From: Muricoccus roseus
GTDB taxonomy: Bacteria; Pseudomonadota; Alphaproteobacteria; Acetobacterales; Acetobacteraceae
Reading direction: 5' to 3'
Length of the DNA: 64,000 bases
Assembly: GCF_900141905.1 (NCBI RefSeq)
Contig: NZ_FQZF01000017.1
Coordinates: 59,114 to 123,113, forward strand
Shown one piece after another: positions 43,178-52,047 of the stretch. Position numbers and translations under genes: made by a program. Within the stretch, counting starts at the first letter, position 1. Every line of letters starts with the position of its first letter. The notes below the pieces were generated by a model. It was not told where the DNA came from. It worked only from the letters and a program-made list of their open reading frames with translations, and searched no databases.

Positions 43178-44263
43178 TCAGCCCTTCGGGGCGAGGGGCA
43201 GGGTGAAGCGGGAGGTGGTGCCGCGACCCGGCGCGCTCTCCATCACGAAGGTGCCGCCGTGCAGCTCCACCAGCGCGCGGACCAGGGGCAGGCCCAGGCC
43301 GGTACCCCGTTCGGCGCTGCCGCCCACCCGGCCGAAGGGCTCGAGCGCCACGGTCAGCTCCGCCTCGGTCATGCCGCGCCCGGTGTCGGAAACGCGGACC
43401 ACGATCATCCCGCCCTCCGGAAAGGCCGTCACCTCGGCGAGCTGGCCCGGACCGGCATACTTCACCGCATTGCTGAGGAGATTGAGCAGGATCTGCAGCA
43501 GGGCCCGCGGGTCGCCCATGGCCACCAGCCCCGGCGGAACCCGCTGGTCCAGCGTCATCTCCCGGCTGGCCGCCTCCGCGCGCAGCAGCCTTGCGGCGCG
43601 CTGGGCCAGGGGCGCCAGTTCCACCCGCTGCCGCTCCAGCTGCTGCTTGCCCTCTCGCAGAGCGGCGAAATGCTGCACGTCCTCGATGAGGGAGAGCATG
43701 TGCTGACCGCCCTCCGCGATGTCGTTGGCGAAGGCGTTGTAGCTCTCGTGGCCGAGCGGTCCGTGGGGCTGCATCTGCAGCAGCTCCGCGAAGCCCAGCA
43801 CGGCGTTCAGCGGCGTGCGCAGCTCATGCGTCACCTCCGCCAGGGCACGTTCGCGCCGCCGCGCGCTGTCCAGCGCCTCCTGCCGCGCGCCCCGCGCGGC
43901 CAGGAGGGCCGTGTCGAGCGCGGCCAGGGTTTCCTGCGTGGCGGCCATCATCCGGCCGGCCAAGTCCCGGTGGTGCACCGGCAGGGCGGGCAGCGCCTCC
44001 TCCCGCGCATAGGTCTGCAGTGCCTCGGTGGTCTGCCGGACGGGCTGCAGCAGGGCCCGGATGCCCATCAGGGCCAGGCCCGTGCCGAGAAGCGTCGCCC
44101 CCAGCAACACGGCCAGGAGCTGCCAATCGGCCGGGCGGTCCCTCAGCAGCAGAAGGAGTACCGAAATCAGGGGGATATGGGTCGCAACGAAGGCAACGAT
44201 AAAGAACTTGCCCGCATAGCCAAAGGGCGCGCGGAGCCGGTCGAGAAACACGTAGAGGCGCAT
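43178..44263 (-). CDS. Sensor histidine kinase (orphan)
   Basis: A 361-residue inner-membrane kinase. Two N-terminal helices (FFIVAFVATHIPLISVLLLLL and LLAVLLGATLLGTGLALMG) lack a sizeable periplasmic loop, so it probably senses membrane or cytoplasmic signals. A HAMP-like linker follows. The phosphorylated His is in EVTHELRTPLNAVLGF near residue 155. ATP-binding motifs are LLNLLSNAVKYAG (N box), VSDTGRGM (G1) and GTGLGLPLVRALVELHGG (G2). No response-regulator gene is adjacent. Confidence 0.92.
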   Translation of the reverse strand: MRLYVFLDRLRAPFGYAGKFFIVAFVATHIPLISVLLLLLRDRPADWQLLAVLLGATLLGTGLALMGIRALLQPVRQTTEALQTYAREEALPALPVHHRDLAGRMMAATQETLAALDTALLAARGARQEALDSARRRERALAEVTHELRTPLNAVLGFAELLQMQPHGPLGHESYNAFANDIAEGGQHMLSLIEDVQHFAALREGKQQLERQRVELAPLAQRAARLLRAEAASREMTLDQRVPPGLVAMGDPRALLQILLNLLSNAVKYAGPGQLAEVTAFPEGGMIVVRVSDTGRGMTEAELTVALEPFGRVGGSAERGTGLGLPLVRALVELHGGTFVMESAPGRGTTSRFTLPLAPKG

Positions 44264-44295
44264 CGGCTGTCCCCTATTCCAACTTCTGGACGGCA

Positions 44296-45402
44296 TCAAA
44301 GAAAACGAGCGCGCAGGTCCACGCTGTCCCGGCGGCCGAGCGCCTCGCGGTTCTCGCCCAGCCAGGCTTCCGCGGCGGCGTAGCCGTCCTCGCGCAAGCC
44401 GCGAAGAAAGTCACGGTCCCCGTTGTATTTGGTGGATATTCCGAGGCGCCGCATCCGTTCCTCATCCTCGACGAGATGGACGAAAAGCCGCTGGTACCGG
44501 GGCGGTTGCAGCACGCCCTGGTCCACGAGGCGCTGCACGAACTCGATGGCCCTCATCTCGTACATGAGCGAGGCGTTGAAGCCGATCTCATTCACCCGCG
44601 TGTTGATGTCCTGCACGGTCTGCGGAATGTCCGGGCGGGAGATCGGGTTGATCCCGACCAGCACGATGTCCGGCGGGTTGCCGGGATGCTCGTAGAGCGG
44701 CCAGAGCGCCGGATTCCCCAGGAACCCACCATCCCAATAGGCCTCCCCGTCGATCTCGATGGCGCGGAAGACATTGGGCAGGCAGGCGGAGGCGAGCAGG
44801 GTCTCGCGCGTCAGCTCGTGTCGGGTGAAGACGCGCGGCTTGCCCGTGCGGACATTGGTGGCGGTGACGAAGAGCTGCGGCGCGGGCCCGCCGCCGCAGA
44901 GGGTGCCGAGGTCCAGCACCTCCTCCAGCACCCGGCGCAGCGGGTTCATGTCCAGCGGAAAGGGATTGAGCTGATAGGGCGAGAAGAGCCGGGTCATCGC
45001 GTCGAAGGCCTGCCAGGCGAAGCCGCGGCTGAGGTCGGGGCCCCAGAGCAGCTCCTTCAGCGGGCTGTTCCGCAAGGGGCTGAAGGCGTAGCGCGTGCCG
45101 ATGGCGGTCCACAGCCGGTCCAGCAGCGCCGCCGCCCCGGCCCGCCCGCCCTCGGCCATGCCCTGGACGAAGGCCGCGCCGTTGATGGCACCCGCCGAGG
45201 TGCCGGAGATGGCGGCGACCTCGATGGACTCCTCCTCCAGCAGCCGCAGGAGCACGCCCCAGGTGAAGGCGCCATGCGTGCCGCCGCCTTGCAGGGCCAG
45301 GTTGATCCGGCAGGGCGCGGCACGCCCGGCGACCGCCGGGGCGGCGGGCATGCCCTCGATCGGCGGCACGCCCTCCGAGCCCGCCTCCTCCTCGCCGGTC
45401 AT
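44296..45402 (-). CDS. Patatin-like phospholipase
   Basis: A 368-residue serine lipase of the patatin family, with a Ser-Asp dyad. The oxyanion loop is LALQGGGTHGAFTWGVL near residue 35, the nucleophile is in AISGTSAGAINGA near 65, and the Asp is in YWDGGFLGNPALWPL near 215. The N-terminal 30 residues are acidic and without a signal peptide, so it is cytoplasmic. The 3-hydroxybutyrate dehydrogenase gene ends ten bases upstream, which suggests a link with polyhydroxybutyrate or lipid turnover. Confidence 0.9.
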   Translation of the reverse strand: MTGEEEAGSEGVPPIEGMPAAPAVAGRAAPCRINLALQGGGTHGAFTWGVLLRLLEEESIEVAAISGTSAGAINGAAFVQGMAEGGRAGAAALLDRLWTAIGTRYAFSPLRNSPLKELLWGPDLSRGFAWQAFDAMTRLFSPYQLNPFPLDMNPLRRVLEEVLDLGTLCGGGPAPQLFVTATNVRTGKPRVFTRHELTRETLLASACLPNVFRAIEIDGEAYWDGGFLGNPALWPLYEHPGNPPDIVLVGINPISRPDIPQTVQDINTRVNEIGFNASLMYEMRAIEFVQRLVDQGVLQPPRYQRLFVHLVEDEERMRRLGISTKYNGDRDFLRGLREDGYAAAEAWLGENREALGRRDSVDLRARFL

Positions 45403-45412
45403 GCCAGGGGCC

Positions 45413-46204
45413 TCAGGAGGCAGTCCAGCCGCCGTCGACCGAAAGGGCCGCGCCGTTCACGGCCCCGCTGTTCGGCCCGCAGAGATAGACGGCCATGCCG
45501 GCCACCTCCTCGACCTCCACCCAACGCTTGCTCGGCTGCTTCTCCAGCAGGAGGTCGGTCAGGGCCACCTCCTCGGAGACGCCGTGCTTCTGCGCAAGCG
45601 GCGCCACCTGGGCCTCGGCCAGCGGCGTGCGGACGAAGCCGGGGCAGATGGCGTTGCAGGTGATGGGCGTGCGGGCGACCTCGATGGCGACGGTCTTGGT
45701 CAGACCGACCACGCCGTGCTTGGCCGTGACATAGGCCGACTTGAAGGGCGAGGCGACGAGCCCGTGAGCTGAGGCGACATTGATGATCCGCCCCCAGCCC
45801 CGCTCCCGCATCGTGGGCAGCACGGCCTTGATGGCGTGGAAGTTCGAGGAGAGATTGATCGCGAGGATCGCGTCCCACTTCTCCTCCGGGAACTCCTCCA
45901 CCGGGCTGACGAACTGGATCCCGGCGTTGTTCACCAGAATGTCCACCTGGCCCATGGCCGCCGCGGCATCGGCGCACATCTGGCGCACGGCCGCGGGATT
46001 GGAAAGGTCAGCGTCGGAATAGGGCGCCTCGCCGCCCTGGATGGATGCGACCTCCGAGCGGGCGGCAGCGATGGCCTCCGGGGTTCCGAAGCCGTTCAGC
46101 ATCACCCGCGCGCCCTCGCGTGCGAAGGCGAGGGCGATGGCGAGGCCGATCCCGCTGGTGGAGCCGGTGACGAGGGCGGTGCGGCCCTTCAGGGACTGGG
46201 TCAT
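45413..46204 (-). CDS. 3-hydroxybutyrate dehydrogenase
   Basis: A 263-residue short-chain dehydrogenase that oxidises D-3-hydroxybutyrate to acetoacetate with NAD. The cofactor motif is LVTGSTSGIGLAIALAF, then NNAGIQFVSPVEEFP, with the catalytic Ser in NVASAHGLVASP and the Tyr/Lys pair in SAYVTAKHGVVGLTK. The residues following, ITCNAICPGFVRTPL and AEAQV, match the bacterial BdhA group closely. The start is the ATG at 46204, with GGAAG seven bases upstream. It is followed by the patatin-like gene. Confidence 0.9.
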   Translation of the reverse strand: MTQSLKGRTALVTGSTSGIGLAIALAFAREGARVMLNGFGTPEAIAAARSEVASIQGGEAPYSDADLSNPAAVRQMCADAAAAMGQVDILVNNAGIQFVSPVEEFPEEKWDAILAINLSSNFHAIKAVLPTMRERGWGRIINVASAHGLVASPFKSAYVTAKHGVVGLTKTVAIEVARTPITCNAICPGFVRTPLAEAQVAPLAQKHGVSEEVALTDLLLEKQPSKRWVEVEEVAGMAVYLCGPNSGAVNGAALSVDGGWTAS

Positions 46205-46240
46205 GCGCAAGCTTCCGGTTCTGGCTGGGGGAGGAGACGC

Positions 46241-47605
46241 TCAGGGCAGGCGCTTCGCAATCCCCGCCAGCCAGCGGATCCCGGGGTTGGTCAGGCTTGG
46301 CGCCCGGTGCTCCAGCGCGGCCCGGGCGATGGCGGCTGACAGGGTGGGCTGGGGCAGGCTCGCTGCCGCCAACTCGGCGACCGGGCGCCCCAGTGCCAGG
46401 GAGAGCATGCCCGCCATTTCCAATCCGCCGGGCGCGAGGAGCCCGGCGCCGACCAGGCGCCCACGCCGATCCACGGAGAGGGTAACAAGCCCTTCCTCGA
46501 TCCCCTCGGCGGAGGCGCGGGTGGTGTCAGCCAGGGGCCAGCGAAGGGTCTCCGCCGCCTCCACCTGGTCAGGCGCACCCAGCTCCACCAGGGCGGGTTC
46601 CGTCCGGATGGCGCGCAGCGGCGCCGGAGTCGCGGGCATGCCGGGAACGCGGAAAAGCATGCTGCGGGCGAGGGCGCCGAGATCGGAGGCGCCTGCATGC
46701 CCGATCACCCCGCCGGCCGCCCAGATCCGCCGGCTGCCCTCCACGCGGAGCGATTCGTCCACGACCAGGCCCGGCCCGGGCAGGCCGGCGGTGACGAGGT
46801 CCAACCCTGCCAGGCGCGGGGCACGCCCGAGAGCAAGGAGGAGATGCGACCCTTCCACCCGCGTGCCATCGGCCAGGAGAAGCGAGACGCCTCCCTCCCG
46901 CCGCTCGGCCCGGGCCGGTTCCCGCCCCTCCATCAGAACCACGCCATCCCGCCGCAAGGCGCGTGCGAGCCCCTCCGCCAGCACGGGATCCGCGCCGGGC
47001 GCGATGCGGGTGGCCTCGATGACGGTCGCCCGGGTCCCGAGCCGGGCAAAGGCTTGGGCCATTTCCAGCCCGAAGCCGCCGCCGCCCAGGATCAGGAGGT
47101 GGTCTGGGCGCTCCTCCAGCGCATGGATCGTCTCCTCAGTCAGGTAGGGAACGGTCTCCAGCCCCTCCAGCGACGGGATGACGGGGGCGGCGCCGGTCGC
47201 GACCAGGGCGCGGCGGAAGCGCCATTCCTGGCCGGCCGCAGCCACGGCGTCCGGAGCGGAGAAACGGCCCGTGGCCCGTACCAGCTCCACGCCCATGGCC
47301 TCGAAGCGGGCCGCCGTCGAATCCGGGGCGGCATCGGCGTCGGCCGCCGCCAGATGGGTGCGGAGGGCGAGCCAGTCCACCGGCACATCGCCGCTGCCAA
47401 TTCCCATGCGGGCTGCGCTCCGGGCCAGGGCGGCCCTGGCGCCGGCTGCCCGCAGGGCAGCCTGGATCAGCTCGGGATCCGGCGCCTCGCCCCCCATGGG
47501 ACCCCGCTCGAACAGGGTGACGCGCAGGCCGAGCGCCACGGCCAGCGAGGCCAGGCCCCGCCCGGCGGCGCCGGCGCCAATCACGGCGATGTCGGTTTCA
47601 GGCAT
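46241..47605 (-). CDS. FAD-dependent oxidoreductase of the pyridine nucleotide-disulfide family, lacking the redox cysteines
   Basis: A 454-residue flavoprotein resembling dihydrolipoamide dehydrogenase and mercuric reductase. It has the FAD fingerprint IAVIGAGAAGRGLASLAVAL, the NAD fingerprint LLILGGGGFGLEMAQAFARLG near residue 175, and a C-terminal dimerisation domain. Where family members have G-G-T-C-x4-C-x-P-S-K, this protein reads GGEAPDPELIQAALRA, so both redox cysteines are absent. It may reduce its acceptor directly from FADH2. GGAAGGGAG precedes the ATG. It is first of a three-gene operon with bdh and patatin genes. Confidence 0.85.
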   Translation of the reverse strand: MPETDIAVIGAGAAGRGLASLAVALGLRVTLFERGPMGGEAPDPELIQAALRAAGARAALARSAARMGIGSGDVPVDWLALRTHLAAADADAAPDSTAARFEAMGVELVRATGRFSAPDAVAAAGQEWRFRRALVATGAAPVIPSLEGLETVPYLTEETIHALEERPDHLLILGGGGFGLEMAQAFARLGTRATVIEATRIAPGADPVLAEGLARALRRDGVVLMEGREPARAERREGGVSLLLADGTRVEGSHLLLALGRAPRLAGLDLVTAGLPGPGLVVDESLRVEGSRRIWAAGGVIGHAGASDLGALARSMLFRVPGMPATPAPLRAIRTEPALVELGAPDQVEAAETLRWPLADTTRASAEGIEEGLVTLSVDRRGRLVGAGLLAPGGLEMAGMLSLALGRPVAELAAASLPQPTLSAAIARAALEHRAPSLTNPGIRWLAGIAKRLP

Positions 47606-47691
47606 GCTCTCCCTTCCGGCCGGTTGACCCGCGCCACGCATAACGCGGTTCCGCGGGAAGGGTAGGGGGCAGGGCTCCATCGAGGCTTCGG

Positions 47692-47721
47692 TTGACGCGG
47701 ATGGGACCGCCTTTCTATACA
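47692..47721 (+). promoter_or_regulatory. Sigma70-type promoter of the rpmH operon
   Basis: TTGACG at 47692-47697 and TATACA at 47716-47721 are 18 bases apart, the best consensus match in the window. About 150 bases separate the -10 element from the rpmH start, leaving a long leader. Confidence 0.7.
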
Positions 47722-47870
47722 GCGCCACCCGCGCCGGGCGTCCCGCCGCGGCTGCCTGCGTCTGCGCCCGAACTTTGGGCCAGGTCCGGGCGGCCGGGCT
47801 GTCCGGGCCAGACCACTCAACGCCGACCCGTCCCTGCCGGGCGGCCTGCACCTGAACGGAGCGCCTTGCC

Positions 47871-48005
47871 GTGAAGCGTACTTATCAGCCCTCCAAGCTC
47901 GTCCGGAAGCGCCGGCACGGCTTCCGTACCCGCATGGAAACCGTCGGCGGCCGCAAGGTGATCGCCAACCGCCGCGCCAAGGGCCGTAAGAAGCTCTCGG
48001 CCTAG
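47871..48005 (+). CDS. rpmH: 50S ribosomal protein L34
   Basis: A 44-residue, strongly basic ribosomal protein. The GTG start is followed by [20 protein letters not shown] and the C-terminal [11 protein letters not shown], matching L34 along its full length. Its position directly before rnpA is the usual one, and it heads the operon that runs to argB. Confidence 0.97.
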   Translation: MKRTYQPSKLVRKRRHGFRTRMETVGGRKVIANRRAKGRKKLSA

Positions 48006-48057
48006 GTCACCCAGTGGGGCGCGACCTTCTACCGCGCCCCCACCTCTGGTCCGCAGC

Positions 48058-48393
48058 ATGAAACTGCCCCGGATGAAGAAGCGGCGCGACTTCCTGCGCG
48101 CCGCGCAGCGCGGCAAGCGCGCCGCCCGGCCGGGGCTGGTGATCCAGGCCCTGTCGGAGACGGGCGGGCCGATGCGCCTGGGCTTCACCGTGACAAAGAA
48201 GGTGGGCAACGCGGTGGTGCGCAACCGCACCAAGCGGCGGCTGCGTGAGGCCGCGCGCCTGGTGCTGGGCAACGCCCCGCCGGAAGGCTGGGACATCGTG
48301 CTGATCGGCCGGGACGAGACCCGCAGCCGCCCCTTCACGCAGCTGCAGGGTGACCTGCGGGGGGCACTGAAGCAGGCGGGCGTGGGCCCGTGA
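48058..48393 (+). CDS. rnpA: Ribonuclease P protein component
   Basis: A 111-residue basic protein that assists the RNase P RNA in cleaving tRNA 5' leaders. It has the family motif GFTVTKKVGNAVVRNRTKRRLREAAR split across residues 42-67, and WDIVLIGRDET before the last helix. It lies 52 bases after rpmH and overlaps yidD as GTGA. Confidence 0.95.
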   Translation: MKLPRMKKRRDFLRAAQRGKRAARPGLVIQALSETGGPMRLGFTVTKKVGNAVVRNRTKRRLREAARLVLGNAPPEGWDIVLIGRDETRSRPFTQLQGDLRGALKQAGVGP

Positions 48394-48623
48394 GCGCCAC
48401 CGCCGAAGCCCTGAAGCTGGGCATACGCGCCTACCAGTTCACCCTGCGCCCCTTCATCGGGGCGCATTGCCGTTTCCATCCCCATTGCAGCGCCTATGCG
48501 ATCGAGGCCCTGAGCGAGCACGGGGCGCTGCGCGGCAGCGCGCTCGCCGCCCGCCGCATCCTCCGCTGCCATCCCTGGAACCCGGGCGGCTACGACCCCG
48601 TACCCGCCCCGACACAGCGCTGA
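48390..48623 (+). CDS. yidD: Membrane protein insertion efficiency factor YidD
   Basis: A 77-residue protein that helps YidC insert inner-membrane proteins. The typical segments are GIRAYQFTLRPFIGAHCRFHP, followed by the Cys/Tyr motif HCSAYAIEAL and the C-terminal RCHPWNPGGYDPVP. The GTG start overlaps the rnpA stop. It is 12 bases from yidC. Confidence 0.95.
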   Translation: MSATAEALKLGIRAYQFTLRPFIGAHCRFHPHCSAYAIEALSEHGALRGSALAARRILRCHPWNPGGYDPVPAPTQR

Positions 48624-48635
48624 GCGCCGGACCTG

Positions 48636-50396
48636 ATGGACAACAAGCGACTCCTTGCCGCGATCGCGATCTCGATCGGCATCCTGCTGCTCTTCGACGT
48701 GTGGAACCGCCCGTCCCGGGAGGCGCAGCGCCAGGCGGCGCAGAACGTCCAGCAGTCCCAGACCAGCTCGGTCCCGCTGCCGCAGGCCAACACGGCGCTG
48801 AACCCAGCCGGCGTCGCCAGCACCGGCCCGAATGAAGGCGCGCCCACCACCCCCGCCCCGCGCCTTCCCATCGAGAGCGCGCGCGTGCAGGGCAGCGTGA
48901 ACCTCCGCGGCGCCCGGATCGACGACCTGGTGCTGCGGGACTATCGGGAGACCATCCAGCCCGGCAGCCCGAATGTCCGCATCCTCGCCCCGCGCGAGGA
49001 CAACGCTCCCTATTTCGCGCAATGGGGCTGGACCGCCGCCGATGGCCGCACCCGCGTGCCGGATGCGAACACCGAGTGGACCGCCGAAGGCGGCCGGCTC
49101 ACGCCGAACAACCCCGTCACGCTGCGCTGGGAGAACGGGACGGGGCAGCGCTTCGAGATCGCGCTTTCGCTGGACCCGAACTTCATGGTCACCGCCGACC
49201 AGCGCGTGGTGAACACGGGCAGCGAGGCGGTGCAGGTGCTGCCTTGGGCCCGGGTGCGCCGCGAGCACACGCCGCAGGTGGCCGGCTACTACATCCTGCA
49301 TGAGGGCTTCGTCGGCGTGCTCGACGGCCGCCTGCGTGAGACGAAGTATGCCGACGCCAAGACCGAGGCCGGCCGGCGCAACGGCGGCCCGGCGCTGGAG
49401 CAGGAAGGGACCGGCGGCTGGGCCGGCTTCACCGACAAGTACTGGCTGGCGGCCATCGCGCCCGTCGACCAGTCCGCCCGTGACCGCGCGGCCTTCCGCC
49501 ACGTGAGCGAGAACGGCCAGGATCGCTGGCAGGTGGACTTCGCGCCCGCCGCCCCGGTCTCCGCCGCCCCCGGCGCCACTGCGGGCTTCGCCACCCGGCT
49601 CTTCGCCGGCGCGAAGGAGGTGCATCTGCTGGATGCCTATGCCTCGAACCTCGGCATCACCGATTTCGACAAGGCCATCGACTTCGGCTGGTTCTACTTC
49701 CTGACCAAGCCGTTCTTCTACGCGCTCGACTGGCTGTTCAAGCTCGTCGGCAACTTCGGCGTGGCGATCCTGATCTTCACCGTGGCGCTGAAGGTCCTGT
49801 TCTTCCCGCTGGCCAGCAAGTCCTACAAGTCCATGGCCCGCATGAAGGTGCTGGGCCCGAAGATGCAGGAGCTGAAGGAGCGCAACAAGGACGACCCTGC
49901 CAAGATGCAGCAGGAGATGATGGCGCTGTACAAGGCGGAGAAGATCAACCCCGCCTCGGGCTGCCTGCCCATCCTGCTGCAGATCCCGGTCTTCTTCGCG
50001 CTCTACAAGGTACTCTTCGTCACCATCGAGATGCGGCACGCGCCCTTCTACGGCTGGATCCGCGACCTCTCGGCGCCCGACCCGACGAACCTGTTCAACC
50101 TCTTCGGCCTGATCCCTTGGGATCCGCCCCTGTTCCTGCACATGCCGGCCTGGGCGATCATCATGGGCATCACAATGTATGTTCAGTTCAAGCTGAACCC
50201 CACGCCGCCGGACCCGATCCAGGCGAAGCTGTTCGGCTTCATGCCGATCATCTTCACCTTCATGCTGGCCAGCTTCCCGGCCGGGCTGGTGATCTACTGG
50301 TCCTGGAACAACCTGCTCTCTGTGGCCCAGCAGTACTACATCACGCGGCATGAGCGGGCGGAGCAGCGCGTCGGCAAGGCCGCGGCCAAGACGTGA
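48636..50396 (+). CDS. yidC: Membrane protein insertase YidC
   Basis: A 586-residue inner-membrane insertase. One N-terminal helix (LLAAIAISIGILLLFDVW) is followed by a low-complexity linker and a large periplasmic beta-domain (about residues 80-330). The conserved core then has five helices: FGVAILIFTVALKVLFFPLASKS opens it, with the cytoplasmic loop containing LGPKMQELKERNKDDP, GCLPILLQIPVFFALYKVLF, and the last helices FMPIIFTFMLASFPAGLVIYW. It acts alone and with SecYEG. The stop overlaps yihA as GTGA. Confidence 0.97.
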   Translation: MDNKRLLAAIAISIGILLLFDVWNRPSREAQRQAAQNVQQSQTSSVPLPQANTALNPAGVASTGPNEGAPTTPAPRLPIESARVQGSVNLRGARIDDLVLRDYRETIQPGSPNVRILAPREDNAPYFAQWGWTAADGRTRVPDANTEWTAEGGRLTPNNPVTLRWENGTGQRFEIALSLDPNFMVTADQRVVNTGSEAVQVLPWARVRREHTPQVAGYYILHEGFVGVLDGRLRETKYADAKTEAGRRNGGPALEQEGTGGWAGFTDKYWLAAIAPVDQSARDRAAFRHVSENGQDRWQVDFAPAAPVSAAPGATAGFATRLFAGAKEVHLLDAYASNLGITDFDKAIDFGWFYFLTKPFFYALDWLFKLVGNFGVAILIFTVALKVLFFPLASKSYKSMARMKVLGPKMQELKERNKDDPAKMQQEMMALYKAEKINPASGCLPILLQIPVFFALYKVLFVTIEMRHAPFYGWIRDLSAPDPTNLFNLFGLIPWDPPLFLHMPAWAIIMGITMYVQFKLNPTPPDPIQAKLFGFMPIIFTFMLASFPAGLVIYWSWNNLLSVAQQYYITRHERAEQRVGKAAAKT

Positions 50397-51085
50397 CGGC
50401 CATGAAGGACGGGGCACCGGGGATGACGCCCGAGCAGGAGGAGGAGGCCCGGCGGCTTGAGGCCGGGCGCCTTCTCTTCGCGCGCCCCGTCAACTTCTTC
50501 TTCGCGGCCCAGAAGCTGGAGGGCCTTCCCCCGGCCTCCGCGCCAGAGGTGGCCTTCTGCGGCCGCTCCAATGTCGGCAAGTCCTCCCTCATCAACGCCA
50601 TCGCCGGGCAGAATGCGCTGGCCCGCGTCTCCCACACGCCGGGCCGGACGCGGCAGCTCAACTTCTTCGCGGCCGGGGAGGGGACGGAGCACCCGCTCAC
50701 TATCGTGGACATGCCCGGCTACGGCTTCGCCCAGGCCAGCAAGGCGGTGAAGGCCGACTGGCAGGGGCTGATGTTCGACTATCTCCGCGGCCGCCCCACC
50801 CTTCGGCGCGTCTTCCTGCTGATGGATGCGCGGATCGAAACCAAGGATGGCGACCGCGCGGCCATGGACCTGCTGGGGGAGGCCGCCGTGCCCTTCCAGA
50901 TCGTCCTGACCAAGTCGGACGACGCCAAGCCGGCTTCCCGCCTGCTCAAGCGGCAGCAGGAGATGGCGGAAATCGTCCGCAAGCGGGTTGCGGCCCATCC
51001 GGTGGTGCTTACCACCTCCGCCGCCAAGGGCACGGGGATGCCCGAGCTGCGTGCGGCGCTCGCCGACATCGCGGCTTCCGGCTGA
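50393..51085 (+). CDS. yihA: Ribosome biogenesis GTPase YihA/YsxC (EngB)
   Basis: A 230-residue GTPase for late 50S assembly. G-motifs are [14 protein letters not shown] (G1, near residue 60), the G2 threonine in [21 protein letters not shown] (G3), TKSD (G4) and TSAAKG (G5). The N-terminal 30 residues are an acidic extension ([15 protein letters not shown]). The GTG start overlaps the yidC stop. The alternative name in the literature is ysxC or engB. Confidence 0.95.
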   Translation: MTAMKDGAPGMTPEQEEEARRLEAGRLLFARPVNFFFAAQKLEGLPPASAPEVAFCGRSNVGKSSLINAIAGQNALARVSHTPGRTRQLNFFAAGEGTEHPLTIVDMPGYGFAQASKAVKADWQGLMFDYLRGRPTLRRVFLLMDARIETKDGDRAAMDLLGEAAVPFQIVLTKSDDAKPASRLLKRQQEMAEIVRKRVAAHPVVLTTSAAKGTGMPELRAALADIAASG

Positions 51086-51152
51086 GCCCGGGTTGACCTT
51101 CCGGGGCGCCGCCCCTTACCACCGCCGCCCACCGGCCATCGCGGAAAGAGCC

Positions 51153-52037
51153 ATGCCCACCGAAGCGCAAGACCAGATGGCCATTCTTGCCGGCGCGCTG
51201 CCCTATCTGAAGCGCTATGACGACCAGCTCGTCGTCGTGAAGTATGGCGGCCATGCGATGGGCGAGGAGGAGAGCGCGCTGCGCTTCGGGCGCGACATCG
51301 CGCTGCTGGAGCAGGTGGGCGTGAATCCCGTGGTCGTCCACGGCGGCGGGCCGCAGATCAACGCCATGCTGAAGCGGCTGAACGTCCAGTCCACCTTCGT
51401 CAACGGCCTGCGCGTGACCGATGCGCAGATGGTGGACGTGGTCGAGATGGTCCTCGCCGGCACGGTCAACAAGCAGGTGGCCGAGGCGATCACCCGCGCG
51501 GGCGTCATCGCCGTCGGCATCTCCGGCAAGGACGGCAACCTCATCCGCGCCCGCAAGGCCGAGCGGACGATGCGCGACCCCGAGACGAATGAGGAGCGGG
51601 AGATCGACCTCGGCTTCGTGGGCGAGCCGGAACATGTGGACACGAAGGTGCTGCGCCTGCTGATCGGCGCCGACATCGTGCCCGTCGTCGCGCCCGTCGG
51701 CGTGGGCGAGGATGGCCAGACCTACAACATCAATGCCGACACGGTGGCGGGTGCCATCGCCGGGGCCCTGGGCGCGGCCCGCCTTCTGATGCTGACCGAC
51801 GTGGCCGGCGTGCGTGGCCCGGACGGCCAGCATATCCCCGAGATGACGGTGGCCGAGGTGCGTGCCGGCATCGAGGCCGGCTGGATTTCGGGCGGCATGA
51901 TCCCGAAGGTCGAAACCTGCATCTACGCCATCGAGAAGGGCGTGCAGGGCGCCGTCATCCTCGACGGCCGCGTGCCCCATGCGGTGCTGGCCGAGCTGTT
52001 CACCGCCGGCGGGCCGGGAACCCTCATCAAGCCCTGA
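51153..52037 (+). CDS. argB: Acetylglutamate kinase
   Basis: A 294-residue kinase for the second step of arginine synthesis, phosphorylating N-acetylglutamate. It has [10 protein letters not shown] (phosphate-binding Lys), [14 protein letters not shown], the substrate region [14 protein letters not shown], and [15 protein letters not shown] with GGMIPKVE near the end. The N-terminal helix found in arginine-sensitive enzymes ([13 protein letters not shown]) is present, so feedback inhibition is likely. GGAAAGAG precedes the ATG. Last gene of the rpmH operon. Confidence 0.96.
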   Translation: MPTEAQDQMAILAGALPYLKRYDDQLVVVKYGGHAMGEEESALRFGRDIALLEQVGVNPVVVHGGGPQINAMLKRLNVQSTFVNGLRVTDAQMVDVVEMVLAGTVNKQVAEAITRAGVIAVGISGKDGNLIRARKAERTMRDPETNEEREIDLGFVGEPEHVDTKVLRLLIGADIVPVVAPVGVGEDGQTYNINADTVAGAIAGALGAARLLMLTDVAGVRGPDGQHIPEMTVAEVRAGIEAGWISGGMIPKVETCIYAIEKGVQGAVILDGRVPHAVLAELFTAGGPGTLIKP

Positions 52038-52047
52038 GGCAGATCCC

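Noticed and set aside
47606..47870. Replication origin next to rpmH
   Set aside because: rpmH lies near oriC in some bacteria, but no dnaA gene and no cluster of DnaA boxes were seen; the region is explained by a promoter and leader.
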